DNA of 64,000 nt from Tetradesmus obliquus (GCA_030272155.1 CP126191.1:10845001-10909000), one strand, 5' to 3'; shown: positions 10,973 to 21,679, numbered from the stretch's first letter. Numbers and translations: made by a program. Notes: generated by a model from the sequence alone, not told the origin.

Positions 10973-12103
10973 GATAGCAGGCAGTGGAGCTTCGACAGGC
11001 CAGGGACGCGGCTACTTGTTGGGCGTTCGAATGGAGCGTTAGCAGGTCCGCACTGGTGTAAAGGCGTCAATGGCAAATGTTGCGAACTAGTCCACTGCGG
11101 TCAACTGCACGTAGAAGTTCAGCCAGGGGAGAGCCGTTCTATGTACGTATTTGTGTAGAAGTTGACGAGTTTTTCCAAAACTGGTTGTGTGCACACTGGC
11201 CCTCACTTGCTTAAAGGTGCCGAAACAAGGGAGAGGTTAGGGTTAAACGTTTGGGCGGTTCAATCTTCTGATTGCAAACAGAACACTTTGTTTCTCGCTT
11301 CAACGAGCTCACTTGCAGAGTTAAAGAACAAAGTCATTTCAAAAGACTCATTTAACAAGCATTATGACGAAAATTCGTCTGAAAACGGGTGATGTACTTT
11401 TTACCAAGGTCTGGCACACATACCTTGTGCCGCAGCACATTCATCTCTCACTGCAACCAGCCAATTCTGGCAGGCCTGCCATTACGCCTGCTCGAGGCTG
11501 TTGCCTTGATGCATGGTTGTTATCAGCTGCTGCATTTGCTGCCGTTCATGAACCATGATCATGCAGCGGTTTGATTCGCTGCTGGGCAGCACCTGCATCT
11601 GGTTGCACCTGTGAAGTGTCGCAATGGCTTCTTGTGACGGCCGTGTGTGATACGACTTTTCGACATGAGATGGAGTGTGGCATCAGTGCTGTGACAGTGG
11701 CATGCATGCCACATGGCAGTGCCTGCTGCACGAGACAGCGACAGCAGCAGCGTACCGTTGCCACTCAAATGATTAAATGTGTTTGACTGTCACAATTGTG
11801 TACTACTCTGCTGGTCAATAGGCCCGACACTGGTTTGTGGTTCGCAGGCGCGGCAGCTGCTGAGCCAGCGGTATCTGTACGTCACGGCATGGCATTGACC
11901 AGCACAGTGACGCCATGACATATTGTAAAACCTTAAACACTCACGGAAGTACTTGCCAGTATATACGGCTCTCAGCACACCGCACTCGGCTGTCAGCGCC
12001 CAAACGCCCGCCATTTGTCACGCACGTTGCTGTTTTGGCAGAGGCGAGTGCCACCCATGACTTGTGATTCAAATTCTTAAAAGCTTATTTTAACTCCCGT
12101 TTT
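10973..12103. promoter_or_regulatory. Divergent LRR/AGE intergenic region
   Basis: 1.1 kb between divergent start codons, more AT-rich than its surroundings and poor in CAG runs. The sequence tatatac at about 11960 lies some 140 bp upstream of the AGE start and could serve as a TATA element. No gene recognised. Confidence 0.35.
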
Positions 12104-12886
12104 ATGTCGCTTACAGGGACGGCAACTCTGGTGCTGGTGTTACTGCCAATCACCCTTGCTTCAGCATCTATGCATGTATGGACGCAAGGGCTGGTAGCAG
12201 ACACACTAACGGACCTAGAAGCCATTAGAAGAAGCGTTTACAACTTCTGGGCATGCAATGGCCTCGATGAAGCGTATGGTGGCTTCCATGGCACGCTGCA
12301 GCGTGATGGCTCCCCCACAACACCAGCAGACAAGGGCCTGGTGCAGGGCACCAGGCATGCATGGTGAGGTTCACAGCAGCAGAAGCAACAAAGCTGTTCA
12401 GTTTCATGAGACATGCGGCAGCTGCATGTGTGTACACAGCGCCATCTCAGACGCAACGCCAGCACAGCAGCAGCGGCTCTTCAAGCGGTTGCCTAGGCCA
12501 GCAGACAGTGCTTGCATGGAATGTGAACAGAAAATCACGACAGCTGGACCAGTTAGAATTCAGCAGCGTGCCACAAGTTAATAAGCTGACAGTGCCCGTG
12601 TCCAGCATTCCGGCAAGTGCCTCAGTACAGCCAGCTAGCATGCTGCAGGGGTGCGTGCATGTGTTGCATTGGCAGCCCCGAGCACATTAACAGCAAAGGA
12701 GTTTCTCAACAGCTGCTTATGTGCTGGCCATGGTGGTGCATGTGTGCAGGGCCTTCAGCACCTTCCACCTGCATGGCTACAGACATGCAGAGGCGGGCAG
12801 CAAGAGAAGCAGCACATGCAGCGCACACGCCCCCTTGCAGGACGTGGTAGAAAATAGCAGTACAGCTGCAGAAACGCCATCATCAT

Positions 12887-12917
<31 letters not shown>

Positions 12918-15275
12918 AGCAGTTCATGGGCAAACCAGCACAGGGCAAAGCGACAATGACAGCACAGCAGGCGCTGGCCAGACACCCCTTGAGGGTGAAG
13001 AGGCAACCATGCTGGGTCACAGGCAGCGGCTGCCTACCAGCCAGCAGCTAGCCCGATCAGCATTTGAATTTGTGGTGTCAAGCATGCGGCTGCCAGACAC
13101 TGGATTGTTGGCATGGATGGCCAGCATGAATGGCAGCAGCATCCTGCAGGACAACACAGTGCTGTACGGGCAGTGGTTTGTGCTGTACGGCTTCTCGCAG
13201 TACTACGCGGCGTTTGGGGATGTGCGGGCGCAGCAGTATGCTCTGGACTGCTTTGCAGCAGTGGACGCTGCCTGGCACAACAGCAGCACTGGCGGCTACA
13301 CTGAGTGAGTCGGCAGCAGCCCTTCAACTGGCTTTTTTGAAGTCCGTGGAGGCCATACAATAAGGCATGTCCATAAATGGCTTTCGCATCCTGCTATCAA
13401 AATCTCTCCTGCAAGCAATTGTTGTGAGCTCCCATTGTTGCTTTTGCTGGAAAGTAACACTTAGAACAAACTGACATTATTTGCTGCTGGGTTCTGCTTG
13501 CAGGAACTTTGTCAACAGCATCCCTGACGAGGCACTGGCACCCGTCGACAGCGACATGCCCAGGTGTGTAAGCTTGAGCAGCAGCCACGCTGAGGCCAGG
13601 TTTCCTGCTAACACAGCAAGCCTCACAGCCAGCATGCACAGTGTGACCTGGCAGCTGGCAAAGGGCAAAGCACAGCAGGCATGGTGTTGCAGCTGCTGTG
13701 CTTCTGCTGCTTCATCTTAATCATCCCTGCTCTGGTCTGCTTTCTGGCCTGCCTTCCCTCAGGACGCTCAACGTGCTCATGCATGGCATGGAGGCGTTAG
13801 CAGCGCTGCACCGCATCAGCAGCCACCCCACAGTGCTGCAGCGGCTGCTGGAGCTGCTGGACATCCTGTGCACCAGGCTGGCGCGGGAGCAGGGCCTGCT
13901 GTATGAGGCGTACCTGCCTGCTGCAGGTGGAGCGCAGTGGCAGCCGGCACCAGGGCAGGTGGTCGTGTATGGTGAGCAGCTGCTGCAGGCAGTAGTGCGA
14001 TGCCTGGTTGCAGCTGGTGCAGCAAGTGTTAAGTTCTCCAGCAACTGCCCATCCCCTACAGTCCCTGCACGGCTCTGCAGCTTGCTGAATACACGTAGCC
14101 ATAGCAATGACTGCCAGTGCCACAACATGATTTGCTGTTGTGCTGCAACTGTGCTGCAGGCCACAACCTGGAGTCCACCTGGCTAGTGGCAGACACGCTG
14201 GACTACCTGCTGGCCATTGACGCAATTGAACCGGCCACAGCAGCACGCTACAGGGCCGCAGCCATGGACATCGGCGCAGCAGCAGTGCAGCAGGGCTATG
14301 ATGCAGTGCATGGCGGTGTGTATGAGTCCGGCCTGCCTGGCCAGGCGCCCAATTCTACGGCCAAGGTGTGGTGGGTGCAGGCGGAGTCCATGATGGCGCT
14401 GTGGAAGCTGTGGCAGCACAGCGGGGAGGTGCAGTATCTGCGCAAGCTGGCGCAGAGCACACACTTTGTGCGGGAGCACGTGCTGGACAATATCTACGGG
14501 GAGATGTTCTGGCAGGTGGGCGCAGCTGGCAGTGCTGCCTGGAAGGAATCAGGAAGCTGCTGCTGTCAATCATAAAGTGCAGTGCACTGCAGTGGCAGGC
14601 TTGAATGTTGTTGCACACAGTGGGGCTGCCGAATAGCTGAGAGTGCAGGTCCCAGCTGTGACACATGCAGCTGCACACCTGCCAAGGACATGACATATGT
14701 AAGGACATTTTAAGGGCAGAAGAGTATACTCTGCGCTACGTAGCGCATATATTGGCCAACTGTGATTCTCAGCATGACAAGCTGTTTTGGTTGTAGCTGT
14801 ATGTTGAGCCCTCATCCAATGCTGCTGCTGCAGGTTGAGGCTGACGGCACTTCAAAGTTCTACAACAACACTAACTTGGACACCAAGGGCAACATGTGAG
14901 CACATGCTGCTGGGTGATGCAGTTGCACCCACTGCCAGCACTAACGACTGTACACACTGCTGCAACTGACATGATGGTTGATGCTTTGCTGTGACATGCT
15001 GTGTTTCAACACTGACAGAACAGCATGCACGCATAGCAGTGTCACACATAGCCTACGTGAGGTCTGATGCCTTCCCAGCACTGCAAGCAGTAATATTGCT
15101 GACATGATCAAGTGCAGGTTTGTACAGAGTTTTTTGCCAGCCATGTTGGAGTACGCCGCAACAAAGGCACCATAGTAACAGCCATGACCCGTGACTGCTT
15201 GCATGCAGGTGGAAGGCCAGCTACCACTCAGCGAGGGCGCCGTTATTCCTGGAGCGCTGGATGACACAGCAGTGA
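12104..15275 (+). CDS. AGE-family (N-acylglucosamine 2-epimerase-like) protein, secretory
   Basis: The AGE superfamily are (alpha/alpha)6-barrel enzymes that epimerise or isomerise free sugars (renin-binding protein, cellobiose epimerase, mannose isomerase). Exons: 12104-12363, 12750-13304, 13504-13563, 13763-13971, 14160-14515, 14834-14895, 15209-15275. All are GT-AG, phases close, 522 residues. Family blocks are GLDEAYGGFHGTLQRDGS (about 53-70), VLYGQWFVLYGFSQYYAAFG, GGYTENF, LNVLMHGMEALAALHR, VYGHNLESTWLVADTLDYL (about 358-376) and WKASYHSARA near the C-terminus. The His of GHNLE and the His of YHSARA match the two catalytic histidines of the family. Two oddities stand out. The N-terminus MSLTGTATLVLVLLPITLAS looks like a secretory signal, although the best-known members are cytosolic. 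Exon 2 carries a Ser/Ala-rich insert (about residues 123-170) containing a TCA microsatellite. Substrate cannot be told from sequence. Confidence 0.9.
12876..12921. repeat. ATC/CAG microsatellite inside AGE exon 2
   Basis: About nine ATC units run into five AGC/CAG units. They are translated in frame as polyserine then polyalanine in a linker that is absent from typical AGE-family proteins. Length changes in multiples of three would keep the frame. Confidence 0.85.
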
Positions 15276-15428
15276 AAGCAGCAGCGAAGTGCCGCCCACC
15301 TGCAGTGTGTTATTGGAGTCCTATGTTTGGCCACAATGCAGCAGTCCAGTGTGGTGCCAATTCCCTTTGAGTGACTGGTTGGAGGCAAATCTGAGTTTTC
15401 AATTAGGAATAGACTGGGTCTGGTATAC

Positions 15429-15433
15429 TGTAA
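15429..15433 (+). promoter_or_regulatory. Candidate AGE polyadenylation signal TGTAA
   Basis: A TGTAA word 154 nt after the AGE stop. TGTAA is the usual polyadenylation signal of chlorophycean algae and lies about 10-20 nt before the cleavage site, which here would fall at the start of the 15447 hairpin. Confidence 0.45.
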
Positions 15434-15446
15434 TGCTCGCTTCAAG

Positions 15447-15501
15447 CATTTGCTGCCGGACAACAGTCAGCAAGTTGCTGACTGTTGTCCGGCAGCAAAT
15501 G
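15447..15501. repeat. 55-bp near-perfect inverted repeat (hairpin)
   Basis: A 27-nt left arm (catttgctgccggacaacag, then tcagcaa) is followed by a single g and its exact reverse complement. The stem is uninterrupted and the loop cannot close without opening a few pairs. I see no flanking target-site duplication. Confidence 0.95.
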
Positions 15502-16120
15502 TGATTTGGCTAGCAACTGCAAGGCCAGGCTGGGACCACCCCACGTGTATGCCTTGTGTAACGTGTCACACGGACCGCCACTAAGACAGTGCGTTCTGCA
15601 TGCGTCCTGTCTTTCAAGTTTCCCACAATGTAGGCTGCATAGGGGCAAACCCAGAGCCACACTGGCTTGCATTGTACTGCTGTACTTCAACAATTTAGCA
15701 CACAATCCCATCACACAGAGGATGGTATCTAAAAATCACGATGAACATAATGAACTACCATCCTTTCTGCCATTCTTGCAGCACCCAGGCGCCCCCTGCT
15801 GGCCCCTGCTTGTCACGAAAAACCAAGTAACTGTTCGTCACCATGGCCATCATCCGCAGAATATGTATCTCTCCAAGGCTGACCATGGATGCTGGTAATC
15901 ACCAGTTGTAACTTGACCTGGCTTTTGAGTGCATACTTGAGTTTTATTCGGAAGGCAAGGCCAAAACAACCCTTGAGTGAAGTCCGTACCCGGTTCAAGG
16001 CCTAGCGCGGACTTCAGCTGCGTACTGTTGCAGTTTGTGCACTTCGTGTTCCCACAAAGCTTGTTGTTCAGCGTTGATCATCCCCGACTTGCTGCAACTT
16101 TCGGAAGCAAGCAGGACAGC
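15502..16120. other. Spacer between AGE and methyltransferase genes
   Basis: About 620 bp of spacer and 5' leader. It contains a short inverted repeat with arms gaagtccg (15979-15986) and cggacttc (16008-16015) just upstream of the methyltransferase start. No gene recognised. Confidence 0.4.
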
Positions 16121-16934
16121 ATGGCTTCTCGGACAGTGGTCGCTCGCGCTCAATGTGGTTGCGGGTGCGCAAAGCTGCAAAATCGGTGAGCGTTTGAGCT
16201 ATTGTCAGCATACAGGGAACATTACGACGCTCTGACTTGTGCTAGGCGTACAGCAGAAGCAGCAGCAGCAGCAGCAGCAGGGGCATGGAAGGCATGGAAG
16301 GCATGGAAGGCATGGAAGGCATGGGTCTACCTTGCCCTACCTCTGTCGAACTGCAGCGAGGCAACAGCACTGACAGCAGCCGCATATCTCGATAGAATGC
16401 GTCAATTTGGAACCCTCCTTCCAGCCTGTCTGCTCGCAATATGGCCCTGACACCTTGCAACCACCTGCCTGCAGGCGCGTTTGGTACGACAAGATGTATG
16501 CGCGCACGATCTCAGGCAGCACCGCCAAGTACAACATGCTGCTGGATGGCAGGAAGCGGCAGCTGCTGGCACCGCTGCTGGAGGACAGCAGCATTCGCGA
16601 CGTGCTGGAGATAGGCATAGGCAGCGGCGCCAACTTGCCGTACTACGCAGCTGCCAGAAAGGCAAGCTGCAGAGTCGGGCGCTCTGTCTGCTGAGTTTCC
16701 GCTTGGCTGTCAAACTCTTGTGCAAGTGACTTGGCTTGTGTGATGTGCACCAGTGAACGATACGTGTGCATATGCAGCAGTAGCAGCAGCCGCTTTGCCC
16801 TAACCTGCAGGTTTTTCCAACTGCATCCCTGCAAGGCCAACACTGCCTGCAGCCACACTAGGTTTGGGATGTCAGCAGCAGCTGGTGATACGGCAGCGCT
16901 TTCTGCATGTGCTCGCCATGCAACTGCAACCTGC

Positions 16935-16965
<31 letters not shown>

Positions 16966-18674
16966 TGACAAAATTGCAACTCGACTGGGGCCGCCCCAGT
17001 GAGGCTCACAAACACAACCGCCCACACACACCAACAAACCTGCCGCACACCTCCCGCCTGCAGGACATCCACCTGACAGGCGTGGACCCCAACGCGCAGA
17101 TGCTGCCCTACCTCACCGCCAGCTGCCAGGCGGCAGGCTTCCCTGAGCAGCAGCTGGCCTTCAGCACAGGCCTGGCTGAGGCGCTGCCGCTGCCTGATGA
17201 ATCACAGGATGTTGTCATTTCCACTCTGGTGCGCGGCACTAGCATGTGTTACTGCTGGGAGTAGAATGCCTCATACTTGAGGCTGGAGGATGGCGAAGCA
17301 GTTACATGGTGGTGTTGCTGAATTATTGGTGTGCCTGCAGCGCACCTGGCAGGCATTGAGGGTGCCCTCATCTAAATGATGGGGCTGTGCATGCATGGAT
17401 GTGGTGCTTGTTCTCTGCTGTGTGCTGCCTGAAGAGTCGCAGGACGGGGGCATGTCCACACTGGCGCGCACCTAATTTCTGGGCTTGCATCTACAGCCGC
17501 ACAGGTAGTAACAATTTGAAGGGCTGGCAGGGTGTCTGCAGAGGTTTGGCGAAGGCTGTGCAGGCACAGATGTGCTGCATGCGGTGCGTGGTTCTTGCAA
17601 AGCTCCAAGAAGCACATCTCACAAGAAAAGACGTATGCTGGTAGGCCTAGCTGGGCTGAGCCCACCTGGTGCTCTGTGGGTGCTGCACGGTGCGTGTGCT
17701 GCAGGTGCTGTGCTCCGTGGACGACCAGCGGGCAGCGCTGGCAGAGGTGCTGCGCGTGCTGAGGCCAGGTGGGCTGTCAAGCTGCTCAACTTAGCTGGGC
17801 AGATGGTGCGTTACTCTGGAATAGCTGTTTACACGCTGGCTGCATGGTGCTTCACTGTGCACAGCCATGTATGGGTGTCGCTGGTAGATGCCCCTGATGC
17901 AACACACACCTGATCCCCAGCAGCCATGCACCACGGGCTGCTGTGTGCACAGTGAAGAGCAGCTGCGTCTCCCTCAATTCCTTGCTTGAATTGGCACCTA
18001 CTCAACCGCCTGTACACGGCGTCAGCTTCAGCATGCTGTTCCTGTCTCTCGCACAGCAACATTCACTCCCTCAGGTGTTATGACGCATGTCGTGCGCTGC
18101 AGGCGGGTCCTTCCTGTTCGTGGAGCAACAGTGAAAACCGTCACCTTTACGTGTTAAAACCCCCTGTCATGCCTTGCTGCAGGCGGCTCCTTCCTGTTCA
18201 TGGAGCACGTGGCAGCCCCGCTGGGCAGCTGGCCCAGGAGCTTGCAGGAGCTGGTCAACCCGCTGTGGCGGAGGGTGGCTGACGGCTGCCACGTCAACAG
18301 GTGCGGCTGGACTGCAAGCAATACTAGTGCTGCATGTGTGTTGGGGCATTCTGGGTGTGCTGACAATGAGGACGGGCTTGTTTCGTGGGTGTGGGTACGC
18401 CCGCTGACGTGTGACAGACTTGCTGATCGATTGACAAGGACAGACGACAGCATGCTGTCGGTCGCACGTTTGGGTGAAGGAGCTTGTGCATGGTTTCAAT
18501 TGCTGGCAGCTAGCAGTGCCATGGTCACTGCAGCGGCCTGCAGCCATGATGTACTGGGGCTGCTGGCATCAGCGCGCTGCCTGGCCAGCTGCGCTATGCA
18601 GGCCACCAGCAACGTGTATGTGCATTTGCCGCGAGCAACAGCGCAGGGCTCGGCTCGCAGCATTGCTCCTGCCT

Positions 18675-18719
<45 letters not shown>

Positions 18720-18877
18720 GCTGCTGGTGGTGGTGCTGCTGCTGCTGCCGCAGGGAGACGTGGAGCGTGATCCGCTCTGCCGGCTTCAGCAGCCTGGACC
18801 TGACACACTTTGCTGCCACGCCCAGCCCGCTGTTCACACTCATCGCGCCACACATTGCGGGGCGCGGCGTCAAGTGA
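16121..18877 (+). CDS. METTL7-type SAM-dependent methyltransferase
   Basis: Class I (Rossmann) methyltransferase. METTL7 proteins methylate small thiols at membranes and lipid droplets; plant and algal relatives are often plastid-located. Exons: 16121-16185, 16475-16661, 17064-17228, 17705-17768, 18183-18300, 18754-18877. Phases close to 240 residues, the family length. SAM motif I is VLEIGIGSGANLPYY, the post-I acidic loop is LTGVDPN, then LAEALPLPDESQDVVISTL, VLCSVDDQRAALAEVLRVLR, PGGSFLFMEHVAAPLGSW, ADGCHVNRETW and the C-terminal PLFTLIAPHIAGRGVK. Exon 2 ends at a GC donor (aaag/gcaagc); a GT donor 15 bp later keeps phase but adds ASCR plus one residue to a loop where relatives have none. 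The N-terminus MASRTVVARAQCGCGCAKLQ may be a short transit peptide. Introns 3 and 4 hold degenerate copies of neighbouring exons. Substrate unknown. Confidence 0.88.
16259..16324. repeat. CAG run and 9-bp minisatellite in methyltransferase intron 1
   Basis: A CAG run (about 16259-16280) is followed by about five copies of the 9-bp unit ggcatggaa (16282-16324). It is intronic. Translation would give a WKAWKA-type repeat that is not part of the protein. Confidence 0.85.
17424..17470 (+). pseudogene. Degenerate duplicate of the 3' end of methyltransferase exon 3
   Basis: This 47-bp intronic stretch aligns without gaps to 17189-17235. In the same relative frame it reads LPEESQDGGMSTLAR, against LPDESQDVVISTLVR in the real exon. 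It lies 196 bp downstream of that exon, has about ten mismatches, and the GT donor base pair of the parent is changed to GC. Confidence 0.7.
18100..18132 (+). pseudogene. Degenerate duplicate of the 5' end of methyltransferase exon 5
   Basis: The sequence from ctgcaggcgg onward matches the acceptor and first 25 or so coding bases of exon 5 (18183 onward), with two mismatches over about 31 bp. It lies 81 bp upstream. Its frame would read GGSFLFVEQQ and then stop, so use of this acceptor would truncate the enzyme. Confidence 0.75.
18680..18750. repeat. CTG microsatellite at a methyltransferase 3' splice site
   Basis: About 15 CTG units with one CTA, then GTG and further CTG units, ending at the acceptor cag (18751-18753) of the last methyltransferase exon. 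Confidence 0.85.
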
Positions 18878-18985
18878 GGGCGCAGCGCAACACTGCAAAG
18901 GGCCACACCCTAAACATCACAATTTGCAGGCAGAGCAGGCAGGGACAAGTCGCCTTTGCTGGCTGAATGCTCTGCCATCACCAGT

Positions 18986-18990
18986 TGTAA
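18986..18990 (+). promoter_or_regulatory. Candidate methyltransferase polyadenylation signal TGTAA
   Basis: A TGTAA word 109 nt after the methyltransferase stop, consistent with the green-algal polyadenylation signal. Confidence 0.45.
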
Positions 18991-19862
18991 TCACCTCCTA
19001 CGGCAGCATATTGATTGGCTGCAAGCATATTGGGTGCTGTATTTGCATTAATGCTGTGTGCACACAGGCACATGCCACAGTGGCAGCGCCCACAGCACGT
19101 CGGTCAATGGACGCGCATACGAAGGCGTTGTCTGACATGCCGTTGTCATTTGCATGGCTCATTGCATGCCATCCGGCTGCATGTGCTGTACACAAGTTTT
19201 TCCTATTTGATGGGCATGCAAGTTGATCCCCCAAGACCAGGCTGCTTCATGTTTCAGGGAATGGTGTTTGGCGTACACCTGGCATGCCCAAGTTGACATT
19301 GTGGCGTTTTGTGGCACCAGCATACCTCATGCCAAGGCACATGAGTTCGTTTTGTGTTCAACCCTTTCACAGTGACATTTATCGTCACTGTAGCACTCCA
19401 GGAGGTGGCAGTGCACCTAGGGTGCTCTTCAGCATCGTGCTTGTGTGCATCCTAGCATGCCATGATGGTTGGCCTGGCAGCCTGAGGTGGCATATCTCCA
19501 GGCCATCAGCACCAGGCATGCATGCAGAGGGCCTATTCTGATGAATTTATACGGCTCTGCCGTGCTACGAGCAAATATTCTTATCGAGGCATGTCCCTTG
19601 TGGTGAACAGGGAGCACATGCTCCATGTGTGGGCCAGACTGGATGCTGTTTTAAACTGTAACAAACTCCAGGTTGCCTTCTTGGTGCATGCAGCCCAGTT
19701 GGCTCAAAATCACATATATTATTCAACTACGTTGCTTGCCGGTGCATGCAGACAGCAGGAACACACACCAGCACACACCTGCTGCTTGCTCTTCCGCTCT
19801 GATGCTTTTGCCTGCTGAATCCCTCTTCACGGCAGTATGCACAACTTAGTCAAGTAACTGCA
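18991..19862. other. Spacer between methyltransferase and rhomboid-like genes
   Basis: About 870 bp with no convincing gene. Short open frames show no domain, splice logic or composition bias beyond chance. It must contain the promoter of the gene starting at 19863. Confidence 0.4.
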
Positions 19863-20200
19863 ATGTCGAGTGCTACTTTGCTGCAGCGAAGCAGGTGCCA
19901 TTGCGCAGCTTCGCGGGTTCCGGCTTGGCGAAGGCCATGTGCGGTGGTGACTGCATCGGCCAAGCCAGACCGAGCAGCAACGACTATCACTTCGCTAGAT
20001 GACTTGCTCGGCTCTCGAGATGAGGAGCCTGAGGACGCTACAGAGTTAGAGGGCAGCAGCTGGAGGCCTTTCCAGCTGCTCAGAGTGCCTGGTGAGTGAC
20101 CCACAGCAGCGCAGGTGCACATGATGTGCAATGAAGCAGGTGCAACACGCAAGACTCATTTATGCATCATCAACGTGGGTATATGCATGCTCGGTGCCTC

Positions 20201-20234
<34 letters not shown>

Positions 20235-21679
20235 CGCAACTGCTGCTGCTGCCACTGCTGCTGCTGCTGCTCGACAGGCTGGGCATGGACGGAGATCCAA
20301 GAGCCGCGCGTGGTGCCGCTGGCCTCCACTGCGCTGTACTACCTGCTGCTGCTGGTGAGTGCAGCAGACACGCAGCGACAGCACTGGCGCGCCTCGCAGC
20401 ACAGGCAGATGCAGCGATGCAAGGAAACCGTGTGTGCACATGACATGGTTCAAGCGGCAAGAGCAGGCAGGCGTACGGTCTGCTGCCCCCTGCTCTTCCA
20501 GCAGTGAACTCTCTGTTCCGCACAACTAGTGTCAGCAGCACGCAATGCCGCTGCTGCCATGGCGCAATCGTGCACGCCAGTCCCAGCAGCAGCACTCCAG
20601 CACACAGCACCAGCAGCAGCCACACCTGTTTGAAGCTTGCTTCTGCTGCCCGCTGCTGCCCGCTGCTACCCCTGCAGGTGTACAGCAGCTACTACGTGGT
20701 GCAGCTCACAGACGGCCAGCAGGCAGCTGATGACCTGCTGCTGCGCCTCACCAACGACCACGCGGCAGTGGCCTCAGGCGACAGCCTGCGCCTCTTCACA
20801 GCCTTCTTCGTCTCTGACAGCATCCAGCAACTTGTCATCGGCCTGCTGGGCCTGGCCACTGTGGCAGCAGAGCTGGAGTCGTTGTTGGGCTACAGCACCT
20901 TCTGGGCGGTGTGGTGTGTGACCGTGCTGGCTGGATCCTTAGCAGATGCGGCGATGAGTGGGCTGCCCATCACTGCGGGGCCTGCCCCCGGGGTTGGTGG
21001 GGCAGCTGCTGCGCTGCTGGCGCACCACCTGCACAACTGGCGCGTGGAGCAGATGCTGGCGCAGGCCAAGGCGGGGCAGGTGCCGCAGCAGATGGTGCAG
21101 CTGGAAGACGAGTACAACAGGCAGCAGCGGCAGCTGTGGGCTGCAGAGGCCGCAGCAGCAGGCGCCTCCACCACCACCACCACCACCAGCAGCAGCAGCA
21201 GTAGCAGCGCATCAGCACAGCAGCAGGGTGGGCAGCAGCCAAACAGCCGCAGCGAGCCTGCTGCTGTGGAGCTGATTGAGTCTGAGCTGGAGGGCCCGCT
21301 GGGCTTATCAGTCAACATCGCGCTGCCGCGTGAGGGCAAGGCTTTCATCACTCTTGGGGGCGCTGCTGTGGGTGTGGTGTCAGCGCTGCAGGACGCAGCC
21401 AACAGCGACACATACACGGACTGGCCGGCGCTGTCTGTTGGCTTTGCGGTTGGTGCGGTGCTGGGCTGGCTGGCGTGCCCTGTGTACTCAATCGAGCTGG
21501 AGCCAGCCAGCAGCAGGACCGGCAGCAGCAGCAGTGAGGAGCAGGCAGACCTGCTGCTGCCTGTGCTGCATGACATGCGGCCGCCCGCAGAGCGCGCGAA
21601 TGCCGTGGTGGGCACTGCCGCAATCCTGTTTGCTGTGCTGGGTGTATGGCTGATCTCTGAGGGTATGTTCATGGATTAG
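19863..21679 (+). CDS. Plastid rhomboid-like membrane protein, probably protease-dead
   Basis: Exons 19863-20091, 20278-20354 and 20678-21679 (GT-AG, phases close) give 435 residues. The first about 40 (MSSATLLQRSRCHCAASRVP..., rich in Ser, Arg, Ala) resemble a chloroplast transit peptide, followed by an acidic stretch. The membrane core resembles rhomboid: LRLFTAFFVSDSIQQLVIGL (140-159), LESLLGYSTFWAVWCVTVLAGSL (168-190) and PAPGVGGAAAALLAHHLHN (204-222). True rhomboids have a catalytic Ser in GxSG at this last block; here residues 207-210 read GVGG and no catalytic His is evident later. A 40-residue Thr/Ser/Gln-rich linker (about 262-292) precedes three further hydrophobic segments, ending GVWLISEGMFMD. 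Inactive plastid rhomboid relatives are known in plants. Family assignment rests on pattern only; an unrelated multi-pass plastid protein remains possible. Confidence 0.65.
20202..20270. repeat. CTG microsatellite upstream of rhomboid-like exon 2
   Basis: Interrupted CTG run of about 20 units ending seven bases before the acceptor AG at 20276-20277. Confidence 0.85.

Noticed and set aside
12877-12906. ATC run in AGE exon 2 as a third copy of the mini-element tail
   Set aside because: It lacks the gttgatgctatggc core and duplicated flanks, and is in-frame coding microsatellite.
15979-16015. Inverted repeat with a ggttcaagg word, suggestive of a tRNA
   Set aside because: Only an 8-bp stem; no D-loop, anticodon or T-arm arrangement. 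No tRNA was found anywhere in the window by eye.
20678-21679. Minus-strand open frame of 260 codons opposite the rhomboid-like exon
   Set aside because: Antisense shadow of a GC-rich exon; the plus strand has the membrane pattern and splice continuity.
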